From the NCBI RefSeq assembly GCF_000374445.1, contig NZ_KB894405.1, forward strand, positions 83,805 to 147,804: a stretch of DNA of 64,000 nucleotides. Reading direction: 5' to 3'. A program made the position numbers and the translations under genes. Shown piece after piece: positions 1 to 8,079 of the stretch (the first letter of the stretch is position 1; each line of letters begins with the position of its first letter). The notes under the pieces were generated by a model that was given only the letters and a program-made list of their open reading frames with translations, ran no database searches and was not told where the DNA came from. This DNA comes from Actinokineospora enzanensis DSM 44649. Its GTDB lineage: Bacteria > Actinomycetota > Actinomycetes > Mycobacteriales > Pseudonocardiaceae.

Positions 1-686
1 GGGAAGGTGTTGGTGGAGAAACGGGAGTGCACCAGGCCGATCGAGCTGGTGACGCGCTCGTCGGTCAGGTCCGGGAAGAACAGCCCGACCTGCGGCTCGG
101 TCAGCATTCCCTTGTAGACGATCGTGCGCGAGGACAGCGAGGAGAAATAGACGTCCTCGGCATGCTCGGCACGCTTGCGCACACAGAACGCGAGCCGCTC
201 CAGCGCCAGCCCGGACACACCATCGGCGGCTGCCAGGAACAGCTGGGCGAAGTGCGGCATGACGGCGGCGGCCGTGGCGCCCGCGTGCTCGCGGTTCACC
301 GGCAGCTCGCGCCAGCCCAGCACGACCGCGCCCTCCTCGGCGGCGATCGCGTCGATGGCCTCGACCACCCGGGCGCGCGCGTCGGCGTCGACCGGCAGGA
401 AGGCCGTGCCGACGGCGTAGGCGCCCTCCTCGGGCAGGTCGAAGCCCGCGACGGCGCGGTAGAACGCGTCCGGCACCTGGATCAGGAGCCCGGCGCCGTC
501 ACCGGTGTCCGGCTCGGCGCCTCTGGCCCCGCGATGCTCCAGGTTGCGCAGGGCGACGAGGGCTTTCGCCACGATGCCGTGGTCGCGGCGGCCGGTGAGA
601 TCGGCCACGAAGGCGACACCACACGCGTCGTGTTCGTACTGCTCGTCGTAGAGACCACCCTCGGGGCGGTCGTGGCGGGTCGACAT
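1..686 (-). CDS. gltB: Glutamate synthase large subunit, N-terminal part (truncated by window edge)
   Basis: About 228 N-terminal residues are present and the rest lies left of the window. The ATG at 686 is followed by MSTRHDRPEGGLYD and then HDACGVAFVADL, which holds the cysteine that becomes the N-terminal nucleophile of class II glutamine amidotransferase domains after propeptide removal. The stretches HRGARGAEPDTGDGAG and LVHSRFSTNTFP are characteristic of the GltB amidotransferase domain. In this family the enzyme releases ammonia from glutamine and channels it to 2-oxoglutarate to make glutamate, in the cytoplasm with the small subunit GltD. GltD is not visible here. The family assignment is secure. 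The only uncertainty is how far the gene extends beyond base 1. Confidence 0.95.
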   Translation of the reverse strand, partial: MSTRHDRPEGGLYDEQYEHDACGVAFVADLTGRRDHGIVAKALVALRNLEHRGARGAEPDTGDGAGLLIQVPDAFYRAVAGFDLPEEGAYAVGTAFLPVDADARARVVEAIDAIAAEEGAVVLGWRELPVNREHAGATAAAVMPHFAQLFLAAADGVSGLALERLAFCVRKRAEHAEDVYFSSLSSRTIVYKGMLTEPQVGLFFPDLTDERVTSSIGLVHSRFSTNTF

Positions 687-867
687 GGCTGAGCGGCCCT
701 CCCCATGCTCTGGAAGCGCTGCGCACACGGGCATGCGAAGGGAGCGGCTGGGGGGAGTGCGCCTGCTGACACGGATGTCGGCACACCTCACCAGCCACTC
801 GGCCCGGTGCCGCGTTCGAATGGTGCGGCGTGAAGCTGTGCAAATACGCCCGGGCTCGGGCGGTGGA

Positions 868-911
868 GCGCACCTCATCGTGCGAAGAGTGGCAGCGCAC
901 CTCGTCGTGCG
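868..911. promoter_or_regulatory. Paired palindromic operator candidate between gltB and fxsA
   Basis: Two copies of a 17-bp sequence (868-884 and 895-911, one mismatch) lie 27 bp apart. Each is itself an inverted repeat, CGCAC-N6-GTGCG. The pair sits 182-225 bp upstream of the gltB start and about 280 bp upstream of fxsA. This is the layout of a dimeric repressor or activator site, but the regulator is unknown. The remainder of the 507-bp gap (687-1193) shows no gene. Confidence 0.4.
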
Positions 912-1193
912 GCCTGGTGTGCGGGTGCGGCGATCTCCGGTGCGGAGTCGGGGCGTCACTCACACGAGTGTTTCCCCGGGGTCGTCCGGGGGGTTCTCAT
1001 GACAATAGTGTGAACTCGCCGTATCCGGGATAGGCCAACCGTGCCCCGTGGTGAAGATTACCCGCCCTTGACGTCGGTAAAGTATCCCCTGAGTGCCGTT
1101 GACCTGGGCAAACGTGCTTCGGGATCGTTTCGGGTCGTTCGGACGTTGGAAGGATGTCCACCCGGATATCTCTGGTCTTCGAGGGAGTCGACC

Positions 1194-1634
1194 GTGCCCG
1201 TCCTGCTGATCGTCCTGCTCGCGGTCGTCGCCGAGATCACCGTGCTGGTCACCGTCGGCGGCCTCATCGGGGTGCTGCCCACCATCGGCCTGCTCGTCGC
1301 GGGCACCCTCATCGGCTCCGCCCTGCTGCGCCGCGAGGGCCGCCGGGCGCTCACCGCGCTGCAGGAGGCGGTGTTCGCCCGCCGTGTGCCCGACCGCGAG
1401 GTGGTCGACGGCATGCTGGTCACTGCCGCCGGGGTGCTGGTGGTCGTCCCGGGCTTCATCAGCGACGTGCTGGCCATCCTGCTGCTGCTCCCACCGGTCC
1501 GGGCCCTGGTCCGCAACCGCCTGCTCCGCCGGGCCGGGATGGCGCGCCGACCGGCGGTCATCGTGGTCGACTCGGAGGTCGTGCGCCCTTCGTCCCCGAT
1601 CGTCATCCCCGGGCAGGTTGTCCGCGAGGACTGA
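1194..1634 (+). CDS. fxsA: FxsA family membrane protein
   Basis: This 146-residue protein is small and integral to the membrane. It begins VPVLLIVLLAVVAEI and has a first hydrophobic segment at about residues 2-20, a second at about 25-42, a cytoplasmic REGRRALTAL stretch, and a third segment around 85-105 that includes VVPGFISDVLAIL. The PGFxSDxLG/A-like motif and the overall layout match FxsA, named for suppression of phage F exclusion when overexpressed in E. coli. Its cellular role in actinobacteria is not established. The GTG at 1194 was chosen because GAGGGAG (1181-1187) is correctly spaced and the predicted membrane segment begins at once. An in-frame extension to 1041 has no membrane-protein character. 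Confidence 0.85.
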   Translation: MPVLLIVLLAVVAEITVLVTVGGLIGVLPTIGLLVAGTLIGSALLRREGRRALTALQEAVFARRVPDREVVDGMLVTAAGVLVVVPGFISDVLAILLLLPPVRALVRNRLLRRAGMARRPAVIVVDSEVVRPSSPIVIPGQVVRED

Positions 1635-1725
1635 CCGCCTGGTTTAGACCAATGGTTCACCTCATGGTGTGATTCCGTTACCAGACGGCAGGGTGTCCTG
1701 GTCGGTAATGACGAGGATCGGTGCC

Positions 1726-2286
1726 ATGCGACGAACCCTCCTGAGCGTGACCGCCGCGCTGGCCCTCCCGGCCGCCGCCCTGTCCCCGGCCGCCGCGGCG
1801 GGACACGGCGGCCACGGTGGTCACGGCGTCTTCGAGACCTACCGCACCGGCGCGAACGCCATCACCTACGACACGACCAAGGTCCCGGTCGGCTCCCGCG
1901 CGTCGATCATGCCGCTGGCCCAGGGCAAGAAGACCACGGTCGTGCTGTGGGTCTACGGCCTGCTGCCCTACCGGCACTACGGCGCCCACGTACACGTCAA
2001 GTCCTGCGGCGCGGCCCCGGCCGACTCCGGCCCGCACTTCCAGAACGAGGCCGACCCCGTCCAACCCTCCGTCGACCCCAAGTACGCCAACCCCCAGAAC
2101 GAGATCTGGCTGGACTTCGCCACCGACGACCACGGCTCCGCCTTCGCCGTCTCCAACGTCCTCTGGCGCTTCGACAACCGCCCCGCCGCCGCGCTGGTCA
2201 TCCACGACGACCACACCCACACCGGACCGGGCGAGGCAGGCACCGCGGGCCCCCGCCTGGCCTGTCTGAACGCCACCTTCTCCTGA
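1726..2286 (+). CDS. Secreted Cu/Zn superoxide dismutase-like protein
   Basis: This 186-residue protein has an Ala-rich signal peptide (about residues 1-25, probable cleavage near AAAA) and a short His/Gly stretch GHGGHGGHG that may bind metal. The mature part carries the metal-ligand pattern of the Cu/Zn-SOD family: HVHVKSC near residue 85, GPHF near 98, and HDDHTHTGPGEAG followed by RLAC near the C terminus. In the family this enzyme dismutates superoxide outside the membrane. Two cysteines, in KSC and RLAC, are placed for the family disulfide. The spacing is shorter than in classical SodC, so activity is inferred. The ATG at 1726 has GAGGA eight bases upstream. The gene is convergent with the membrane protein at 2334. 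Confidence 0.75.
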   Translation: MRRTLLSVTAALALPAAALSPAAAAGHGGHGGHGVFETYRTGANAITYDTTKVPVGSRASIMPLAQGKKTTVVLWVYGLLPYRHYGAHVHVKSCGAAPADSGPHFQNEADPVQPSVDPKYANPQNEIWLDFATDDHGSAFAVSNVLWRFDNRPAAALVIHDDHTHTGPGEAGTAGPRLACLNATFS

Positions 2287-2298
2287 CCTCTCCGCATT

Positions 2299-2324
2299 CC
2301 CACCCGCTCCCGGCCGCGGGTGGG
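2299..2324. terminator. Bidirectional hairpin between convergent genes
   Basis: A perfect 9-bp stem, CCCACCCGC (2299-2307) and GCGGGTGGG (2316-2324), surrounds an 8-base loop. It lies 12 bases after the SOD-like stop and 9 bases after the end of the opposing gene. There is no U-tract, as is common for actinobacterial terminators. Confidence 0.6.
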
Positions 2325-2333
2325 GTGCGGACC

Positions 2334-2855
2334 TCAGTCGATCCCGTAGTTGTGCACGAGGAGAAAATAGGCCGCCATCCCGGCCACCAACAGGATCACG
2401 GACGGGATCCACACCAGCCGTATGTGGAAGCGGCTGTTCCAGTGGTTGGGCCAGGTGATCTGGAGATAGCTCCCGTAGCCCGCGGTGCCCAAGGCGATCC
2501 AGAGGAACGGCGCGAAGAACAACAGGGTCCCCAGCAGCACGGCGGGCTGACTTTCGTGGGCGGTCGAGCCCACCAGCCGGGCCGGTACCCGGGTGCCGGG
2601 TGGGTAGTCGTGCGTGGCTCGATCCAACGTCACCGGCTCGGCGGAGGTCCAGGTGCCGCGGCAGTCGCGTTTCCTGCCTGCTTTCAGGCGGTGTTCCACG
2701 TGGCAGGCGGAGACGGTCACCATGCCGGGGTCGCCAAGATAGCCGGATTCCTGGAGGGCGTAGCGCGTCAGGAATCCGCCGCCGGTCAGCGTCGCGGCCA
2801 CCGCCGTCAGGCAGAGGGCCAAGCGTTGGACTCGCTTGCGTTGATACTCCCGCAT
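2334..2855 (-). CDS. Small multi-pass membrane protein, function unknown
   Basis: This 173-residue protein is not recognised. It shows an N-terminal basic stretch followed by a hydrophobic segment (about residues 11-33), then an extracytoplasmic loop of about 65 residues with two cysteines (SACHVE and RDCRG), a second membrane segment (about 104-126, AVLLGTLLFFAPFLWIAL) and a third (about 148-168). Two external cysteines could form a disulfide. The pattern resembles uncharacterised actinobacterial proteins with a short periplasmic loop and a later paired-helix segment. No catalytic motif is visible. The gene is convergent with the SOD-like gene and separated from the upstream minus-strand TPR gene by about 65 bp. 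Confidence 0.65.
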   Translation of the reverse strand: MREYQRKRVQRLALCLTAVAATLTGGGFLTRYALQESGYLGDPGMVTVSACHVEHRLKAGRKRDCRGTWTSAEPVTLDRATHDYPPGTRVPARLVGSTAHESQPAVLLGTLLFFAPFLWIALGTAGYGSYLQITWPNHWNSRFHIRLVWIPSVILLVAGMAAYFLLVHNYGID

Positions 2856-2919
2856 GGCGCCAAGGGATACCAGACCACACCGGCAGGCGGGGCAGGTCAG
2901 GAGTTATGTCGCCTCGTGG

Positions 2920-3954
2920 CTACACCCGGGTCCGCTCCAGGAAATCGCGGACGATGCCGACGTTCCGGTGTGGTTCCAGGAGACGGATCAGGACCATTGC
3001 CCGGTCCCGGCCGCGTGTGGAGGCGGTCGTCCTGGTGAGGTCGAGGACTCGGTCGGCGTGGCTCACCCCTGTGTCGATATCGCCCGCCCGCAGGTGGGCC
3101 TCCGCGAGCCAGCTTGTGTAGAGGGCTGTCTCCCTGGTCAGTTCGACGGGGTAGTCGCGCAGTGCGTTCTCCAGCAGGGGCACGGCGCGGTCCGGGAGGC
3201 CGAGTTCGACGAGGCAGCGACCGGCCATGATGTCGATCTCGCCCTCGGTCAGCCAGTACACCCACTCCGGCTCGTCCGCGTCCCGCGCGTACAGCCGTTC
3301 GACCTCGGCCAGGGCCCTCTCGGCTTCCTGCCGCTCACCCGCGCGAGCATGCGCGTAGGCGACGCGTTCGGTGAACAACGCCCGAGCCCGGGGCGTGGCG
3401 GTCTTCTCCGCTCCGCGCGCGGCGGTCTTGGCGAGCAGGACGGCTTCCCTCGGGTCACCGACGTTGCTGACCTGGTAGGACAGCGTCGAGATCAGGTTCG
3501 CGCCCAGCGGGACGGCACCCGCCGCGTGCGCCGCCCCGACCCCGACGGCGTAGTAATGCGCGGCCCGACCGTGCTGGCCGGCATCGTCGTGGATCCACCC
3601 GGCGAGCTGGCACAACTCCCCGACGGCACCCAACAGCCGCCGCCCCACGGCCTCGCTGTACCGCGCATCCCGCACCACGCCCGCCGTGACCTCCACCTCC
3701 CGCGCCACCACGGCGTACAGTTCGCCCCCGGCCATGAAGTCATCCATCCGCCGCAGCTGAGCGACCCGGTGCTCGATCGTGGACACCAGTCCCCGACCCA
3801 CCTGCCGACCACCGGAAAGCTCCACCACCTGCGGCGGGTCGAGCACCAACCATTGATGCGCCAACCGGAGCACGTCCTCGGCGGTCCATTCGGCAGGGTC
3901 GTCCACCTCGGCCTCCGGACCCGATTGATGAGTTCCAGGTCGGCTCGCCGCCAT
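2920..3954 (-). CDS. TPR protein resembling the sensor half of XRE/TPR regulators, without HTH
   Basis: This 344-residue, mostly helical protein has Ala-rich tandem helix pairs over roughly residues 90-330 (for example GRAAHYYAVGVGAAHAAG and AVPLLENALRDYP), typical of tetratricopeptide repeats. The N-terminal third, with a conserved RRMDDFMAGGEL stretch, resembles the segment that follows the DNA-binding domain in Streptomyces-type XRE/TPR regulators. No helix-turn-helix is seen before it. It is therefore either a stand-alone TPR partner or a regulator that lost its HTH. It is the third gene of an apparent operon with the XRE regulator (4515-5834) and the GNAT gene, starting 8 bp after the GNAT stop. 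A protein-protein or peptide-sensing role is inferred only. Confidence 0.7.
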   Translation of the reverse strand: MAASRPGTHQSGPEAEVDDPAEWTAEDVLRLAHQWLVLDPPQVVELSGGRQVGRGLVSTIEHRVAQLRRMDDFMAGGELYAVVAREVEVTAGVVRDARYSEAVGRRLLGAVGELCQLAGWIHDDAGQHGRAAHYYAVGVGAAHAAGAVPLGANLISTLSYQVSNVGDPREAVLLAKTAARGAEKTATPRARALFTERVAYAHARAGERQEAERALAEVERLYARDADEPEWVYWLTEGEIDIMAGRCLVELGLPDRAVPLLENALRDYPVELTRETALYTSWLAEAHLRAGDIDTGVSHADRVLDLTRTTASTRGRDRAMVLIRLLEPHRNVGIVRDFLERTRV

Positions 3955-3962
3955 GACCGGGG

Positions 3963-4505
3963 TCAGTGGGCGTCGGGTGTCCAGTCCTGGGCGAGCATGG
4001 AGTAGAGCCTGGAGTCGCGCCAGGCCTGGTTGGTGTAGACGTGGTCGCGCAGGGTTCCCTCGTAGACGAACCCGAGGCGGGTGACGGCGGCGATCGAGGC
4101 GTGGTTGTCCGGGCCGATGGCGGCGGTTACGCGGTGCAGGTCCAGGTCGCCGAACGCGAAGTCGAGCAGGGTGCGGGCCCCGTCGAGCGCGTAGCCCGCG
4201 CCCCAGTGGTCGGCGGCGAGCGCGCCGCCCAGTTTCGCGGCCCGGACACCGGTCAGTCCGAGCCGCCCGAAGCCGATGAGACGCCCGTCGGACTTCAATG
4301 TCGCGGCCAGGTAGTACTCCGTGCGGGGAGTTTCTCCTGCCCGCTGGATCGTCGCCGCGATTCGTTCGGATTGTTGTTCTCGGGTCAGCGAGTCGAACGA
4401 CAGGGTGGTCGTCACCCGCTCGTCCCCGACGATCGCCATCGTGGCGTCCACATCGCTCATCCGGAACTCCCGCAGCACGACGGTGGACCCCACGAGTTCG
4501 ACCAT
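3963..4505 (-). CDS. GNAT family N-acetyltransferase (RimJ/RimL type)
   Basis: This 180-residue protein has the acetyl-CoA N-acyltransferase fold of the RimJ/RimL subgroup: an N-terminal VVLREFRMSDVDA strand-helix, RLIGFGRLGLTG as the beta-4 strand, an ADHWGAGYALDG segment that stands for the acetyl-CoA pyrophosphate loop, and HASIAAVTRLGFVYEGTLRD near the C terminus. Members transfer acetyl groups to protein N termini or small amines, and the substrate cannot be read here. The ATG at 4505 is preferred over a TTG at 4511. It lies 9 bp after the stop of the XRE/TPR regulator, so the two are probably co-translated. Confidence 0.85.
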   Translation of the reverse strand: MVELVGSTVVLREFRMSDVDATMAIVGDERVTTTLSFDSLTREQQSERIAATIQRAGETPRTEYYLAATLKSDGRLIGFGRLGLTGVRAAKLGGALAADHWGAGYALDGARTLLDFAFGDLDLHRVTAAIGPDNHASIAAVTRLGFVYEGTLRDHVYTNQAWRDSRLYSMLAQDWTPDAH

Positions 4506-4514
4506 GGGCAAACC

Positions 4515-5834
4515 CTACTGCCCGGGTAGCGCGAGGCGGTGGGACATGAACACCTCCATGGACTCGTCGAGTTCGCGCCCAGGTTGGGACGTCGCCGAAG
4601 GCTGCTCGCGCAGCACGGAGCGAACCCGTTCGACCGAGCGCAGGATGCCCTGTTGCCTGCGCTCACGCGGCAGGGCGAGGACAGGGACGAGCGCTTCGGC
4701 GGCACCCTCCAGTTCGCCGCTCGCCAGGCGGGCGATCGCGAGGTCGCATCGAGCGCCCTCGGTGTTGCCGAACCCGCCTTTGGCGGTCGGGCCTGCCGTG
4801 TCGAGTGCCGCGAGCGCGTCCACGGCGTACCGCTCGGTCTCGGCCGAGGTCGACTGTCCCGCCCACGCCAGCGCGTCGGCCGCGTAGTAGAGCTGCTGCG
4901 GCCGACCGAACGAACAGAGCCCGCCGAGTTCGTCCACCTCGTCCGACCGGACGTCTTCCTGAGCCGCGCTCGCGCGGTGCAGCGCGGCCCGCGCGTCCTC
5001 GACCCGGTTCAACGCGGCCAGCGCGCGTGCCTCGTTGGCCGCGACCCGCACGGCCGCCGTACCGTGACCGGCCGACTCCGCGCCCTTCCGGGCATAGGCG
5101 ACCGCGTCGTTGAACCGCCCGGCCCAGTAGCAGATCAACGACTGGAGGCCGCAGACCCATGCCCGGAGCCCGTCGTGGTCGGCGTTGTCCGCGCATGCGT
5201 AGGCCGTCCGGGCGTGGGTGAGCGCGTCGTGCGGGGCACCGAGGTCGTGCGCGGCCTTGGCCAGCAGGCCGGTGACCACACCGGTCAGGAAGTAGAGGTC
5301 ACGGGTGTGCGCGGGCCGCTGCCTGCCCTGCAGGAGGTTGAACCCGTACTCCTGGGCCGCGATCACATCGGGCAGCACCGCCGGTACGGGTTGCCCGTCG
5401 GTGGCGGTCACCAGCAGCCGGACGTCGTCGGCGAACTGTTCCAGCGACCCCGCCCCCACATTGCTCGCCTCCGCGAAGGAAAGGAAGTTCCGTGCTCGGT
5501 CGGCGCTCATCGCGATCAGTTGCCCCTTCCAGTCCGGGCGTGCTGAGCCCCGGTCGTTGCGTTCGAGTGCGTTCGGTGCGGCCCGCCCGGCCACGCCGTA
5601 GGCAGGCCCCAGCAGGCGGTGGATCGGCTCGTCGAAGATGCGGGTCAACGCGGCCGACGCGTGCGGGTGCGGCCTGCCGCGCAGTTCGCCGGAGACCCAT
5701 CGGTAGGCCTGCCGTTGGCTGACCTCGTTGCCGGACAGTTTCCTGACACCCGCCCGCAGGTCTTCGAGTGTCATGTTCCGTTGCCGGAGAATCTGTTCGA
5801 GGCGCGTTCGCGATTCCTGGATCTCCTCGTCCAC
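4515..5834 (-). CDS. XRE-like regulator with C-terminal TPR domain
   Basis: The protein has 439 residues. The N terminus (about 1-70) contains a helix-turn-helix-like segment, LEDLRAGVRKLSG then SQRQAYRWVSGELRG, ending in HPHASAALTRIFDEP as in actinobacterial XRE/TPR regulators. Residues 110-420 form an Ala-rich helical repeat region (for example ALTHARTAYACADNADHDG and YARKGAESAGHG) consistent with TPRs. Such proteins usually bind DNA through the N terminus and sense a partner or peptide through the TPRs. The gene heads a minus-strand operon with the GNAT and TPR genes. It is divergent from the broken XRE-DUF5753 gene across a 289-bp gap (5835-6123) with no clear feature. Confidence 0.8.
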   Translation of the reverse strand: MDEEIQESRTRLEQILRQRNMTLEDLRAGVRKLSGNEVSQRQAYRWVSGELRGRPHPHASAALTRIFDEPIHRLLGPAYGVAGRAAPNALERNDRGSARPDWKGQLIAMSADRARNFLSFAEASNVGAGSLEQFADDVRLLVTATDGQPVPAVLPDVIAAQEYGFNLLQGRQRPAHTRDLYFLTGVVTGLLAKAAHDLGAPHDALTHARTAYACADNADHDGLRAWVCGLQSLICYWAGRFNDAVAYARKGAESAGHGTAAVRVAANEARALAALNRVEDARAALHRASAAQEDVRSDEVDELGGLCSFGRPQQLYYAADALAWAGQSTSAETERYAVDALAALDTAGPTAKGGFGNTEGARCDLAIARLASGELEGAAEALVPVLALPRERRQQGILRSVERVRSVLREQPSATSQPGRELDESMEVFMSHRLALPGQ

Positions 5835-6123
5835 GACTTCACTCCTCGGCCGGACCGGTCGCCGACCACAACGCTAAAGCCTGCCGCGTCGAAGGGAAAC
5901 CAGGTGGAGCGATACGGCAGGAGACGGCGGGAGACGTCATTCGGCGCGACATAGCGGCGTCACCGATCGATCGTCCACGCTCTGCGACAGTTTCGCCCGC
6001 GCGATGACGAATCCGGCACGGCTGACTGGACCGATCGGCTGACCGGCGAGCTGGCGAATCACTATCAGTGATGCAGGACTGCTATCCAACCAGTGGTATT
6101 CGCGATGTGATAGGGAGATTCTC

Positions 6124-6677
6124 GTGCCGCCTTCGCCCAAGAGTGTCGCGCTCGGGCTGATTCTTCGACGGTTGCGCAGGGAGAGGGGGATCTCGTTGCG
6201 CGAGTTGGCGACCCTGCTCGACCGGGACGCGCCGACGGTTTCGCGGTGGGAGAGTGGTGAGCGGGTGATCCCGATGGCGGAGGCTGCCCGGATCCTGACC
6301 CTGTTCCGGGTCACCGGTGGCGAGTTCCGCAGGATCATGGCTCTCGGCGGGCCGTCGGTCTCGCCCTGCCGGTCGGCAGTGCCGATATCCACGACGCGCA
6401 GCTTCGGTGGCTGGTCGAGCTCGCGGGCGAGCCGCACGTCGATCTTCGGGTCGTGCCCGGGGACGCGGACTGGCGGTCCAACCTGCACGAGCCCTACAGC
6501 ATCACCTATGCCGGGCACACGACTTTCGTCACCGTCGGCACCACCCGATCCACCTTGCTGCTGCACCGGGCCGCCGACACCAAGGACTTCATCGACGACG
6601 CGCGCGCCGCGCACACGCGGGCGTTCGGTCCGGCGGATTCCGTCGAGTTCATCGCCAGGTTGCGGCAACGTCCGTAG
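6124..6677 (+). pseudogene. XRE/DUF5753 regulator with internal deletion and frameshift
   Basis: From the GTG at 6124 (GGGAGA upstream) the first frame encodes an intact XRE domain, with LGLILRRLRRERGIS, LDRDAPTVSRWESGE and EAARILTLFRV, up to about base 6350. Beyond that, family-like sequence continues only in a different frame: AVGLALPVGSADIH, QLRWLVELAG, HVDLRVVPGD, ending at TAG 6675-6677. That second part is the C-terminal half of DUF5753, the sensor domain normally attached to such HTH domains. About 90-100 residues that usually lie between them are missing. An internal deletion that also shifted the frame is the simplest reading. A truncated HTH protein could still be made from the first frame. 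Confidence 0.8.
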
Positions 6678-6698
6678 CGGGTCGGTAGGGTCGCGGGC

Positions 6699-7730
6699 AT
6701 GGCCGATGTGGTGCGGCGGAGTCAGGACGAGTGGCTTCGCACCCGGGGAACGCGAGGCGTGCGGGCGGAATCGTGCTATCCGGCGGATCGGCTGGCGTTC
6801 GGCGGTCTGGTACTCGGTGACTGGCTGCTGGACAAACCGATACCGCTCGACGACGTGACGATCACCTTGTCGGAACAACACCACCCGATCCCCGACTTCG
6901 GCCCGACAGACCACGTCCTGCCACTGAGAACCGAGCACGAGCGCTACCCTGATTACAGTTCCGCCGTGGCAGACCTGGCCCGCCCCAGGCTTTTCGAGAA
7001 CCGGCTCTGCTACCGCCTCCTCGACGTCTCCCGCGACAACGGCCTGGCGCTCACTTTCGGCACCACTACCTACTTCGAACTGTTCAACCGCAAGGAATCC
7101 CTGGCCCACGAGTTCAAGAAGAACCAGTTCACGCTCAGGGAGTCGATCGGCGACCCGTTCGACCCGGCGAAACAGGTCCTGTCCGCAGGTATCGGCACGC
7201 TGACGATCCGGCGTGATCCCCGAGGACACCACCGATTCCTTGTGCACCAACGCGACGGAAAGACGGTCGCCGACGGTATGGACATCTGCGCCGTCATCCC
7301 GGCAGGCGAGTTCCAACCGACCACGCCGGACAACCTCCGGCACGACTTCTCCCTGTGGCGCAACATCATGCGCGAGTTCGCCGAGGAGCTCCTGGGCTTT
7401 TCTGAGCCACAAAGGACAGTCGACTACGACCGCGAGCACCCGTTCACGGCATTCCACAAAGCCTACGAGGACAACGAACTCCGCGTCTGGCACTACGGCC
7501 TCATCATGGACCCGCTCACCCTCGGCGCCGGCCAGCGCACCGTCGCCGTCATCGACAGTGACGCGTTCGACCACCTTTTCGCCGACCTCGTCGATACCAA
7601 CGAGGAAGGCGCCGTCAGAGCCGTGCCCTTCACCGAGCAGTCCGTCGCCGACACGCTGCCCCGGATGACCGGCCCGTCGCAGACCCTCCTGCGCCTCGCC
7701 TGGCGGGACCGAGACTTCCTACTGGTCTAG
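6699..7730 (+). CDS. Uncharacterised protein with Nudix-like motif
   Basis: This 343-residue protein is not confidently recognised. Residues 1-110 contain ESCYPADRLAFGG and GDWLLDKPIPLDDVTITL. The central part has FGTTTYFELFNRKESLAHEF. Around residue 225 IMREFAEELLGF resembles the core of a Nudix box (RExxEE-G), but the glycine is one position later than consensus and the upstream G-x5-E is not clear, so phosphohydrolase activity is doubtful. The start follows the broken XRE-DUF5753 gene by 21 bp, so it may once have been controlled by that regulator. The 3' end abuts the convergent NYN gene inside a 16-bp tandem duplication. Confidence 0.6.
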   Translation: MADVVRRSQDEWLRTRGTRGVRAESCYPADRLAFGGLVLGDWLLDKPIPLDDVTITLSEQHHPIPDFGPTDHVLPLRTEHERYPDYSSAVADLARPRLFENRLCYRLLDVSRDNGLALTFGTTTYFELFNRKESLAHEFKKNQFTLRESIGDPFDPAKQVLSAGIGTLTIRRDPRGHHRFLVHQRDGKTVADGMDICAVIPAGEFQPTTPDNLRHDFSLWRNIMREFAEELLGFSEPQRTVDYDREHPFTAFHKAYEDNELRVWHYGLIMDPLTLGAGQRTVAVIDSDAFDHLFADLVDTNEEGAVRAVPFTEQSVADTLPRMTGPSQTLLRLAWRDRDFLLV

Positions 7731-7749
7731 CCGCCTACTGGTCTAGCCG
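7718..7749. repeat. 16-bp perfect tandem duplication across convergent stop codons
   Basis: The unit CCTACTGGTCTAGCCG occurs twice (7718-7733 and 7734-7749). The first copy supplies the TAG of the plus-strand gene (7728-7730). The second copy's CTA at 7735-7737 supplies the TAG of the minus-strand NYN gene. Each unit carries stop codons for both strands. Confidence 0.9.
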
Positions 7750-8079
7750 CTCCAGCAGCCACCCCGGCCCCAGGATCTCCGCCCCCACCTCGACGCACCG
7801 GCGCCGCAGCTCGCGGTCGGCCGTCACCACCGTGCACCCGGGATGCTCGGCCGCGACCTCCACGATCGTGTCGTCCCCGCTCCCCGGCGCGGACACCACC
7901 TCGACCCCGTCGACCGGTCCCACGTGCCGCGCCTTGCCCTCGACCACCAGGATCACCTGGTAGCCGGACAACCCCGCCAGCCGGTCGCGCAGTCGGGTCG
8001 CCGCGCCCGCGCGGTCGCGCCACCAGCCGTCCGGGCGGGAGCCCATGACGTTGGCGCAGTCGACGACCAGGACCGGCAT
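7735..8079 (-). CDS. NYN/PIN-like domain protein (YacP-type RNase fold)
   Basis: This 114-residue protein begins MPVLVVDCANVMGSRPDGWW, whose D-N pair in DCANV is the first acidic cluster of NYN/PIN nucleases. It continues with RHVGPVDGVEVVSAPGSGDDTIVE, in which the DD pair is the second acidic site, and TVVTADRELRRRC, the third acidic site. Such domains cleave RNA with divalent metal. Substrate and activity are inferred. The ATG at 8079 shares its A with the TGA of the upstream helicase gene (TGATG), so the two are translationally coupled. Pairing of an RNA-helicase-like protein with a small nuclease suggests joint RNA processing or decay, which is an inference from context. Confidence 0.8.
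   Translation of the reverse strand: MPVLVVDCANVMGSRPDGWWRDRAGAATRLRDRLAGLSGYQVILVVEGKARHVGPVDGVEVVSAPGSGDDTIVEVAAEHPGCTVVTADRELRRRCVEVGAEILGPGWLLERLDQ

Noticed and set aside
1678..2880. A 400-codon minus-strand frame across the SOD-like gene
   Set aside because: The SOD-like gene on the plus strand and the membrane protein on the minus strand in another phase explain this region. The frame shows no domain.
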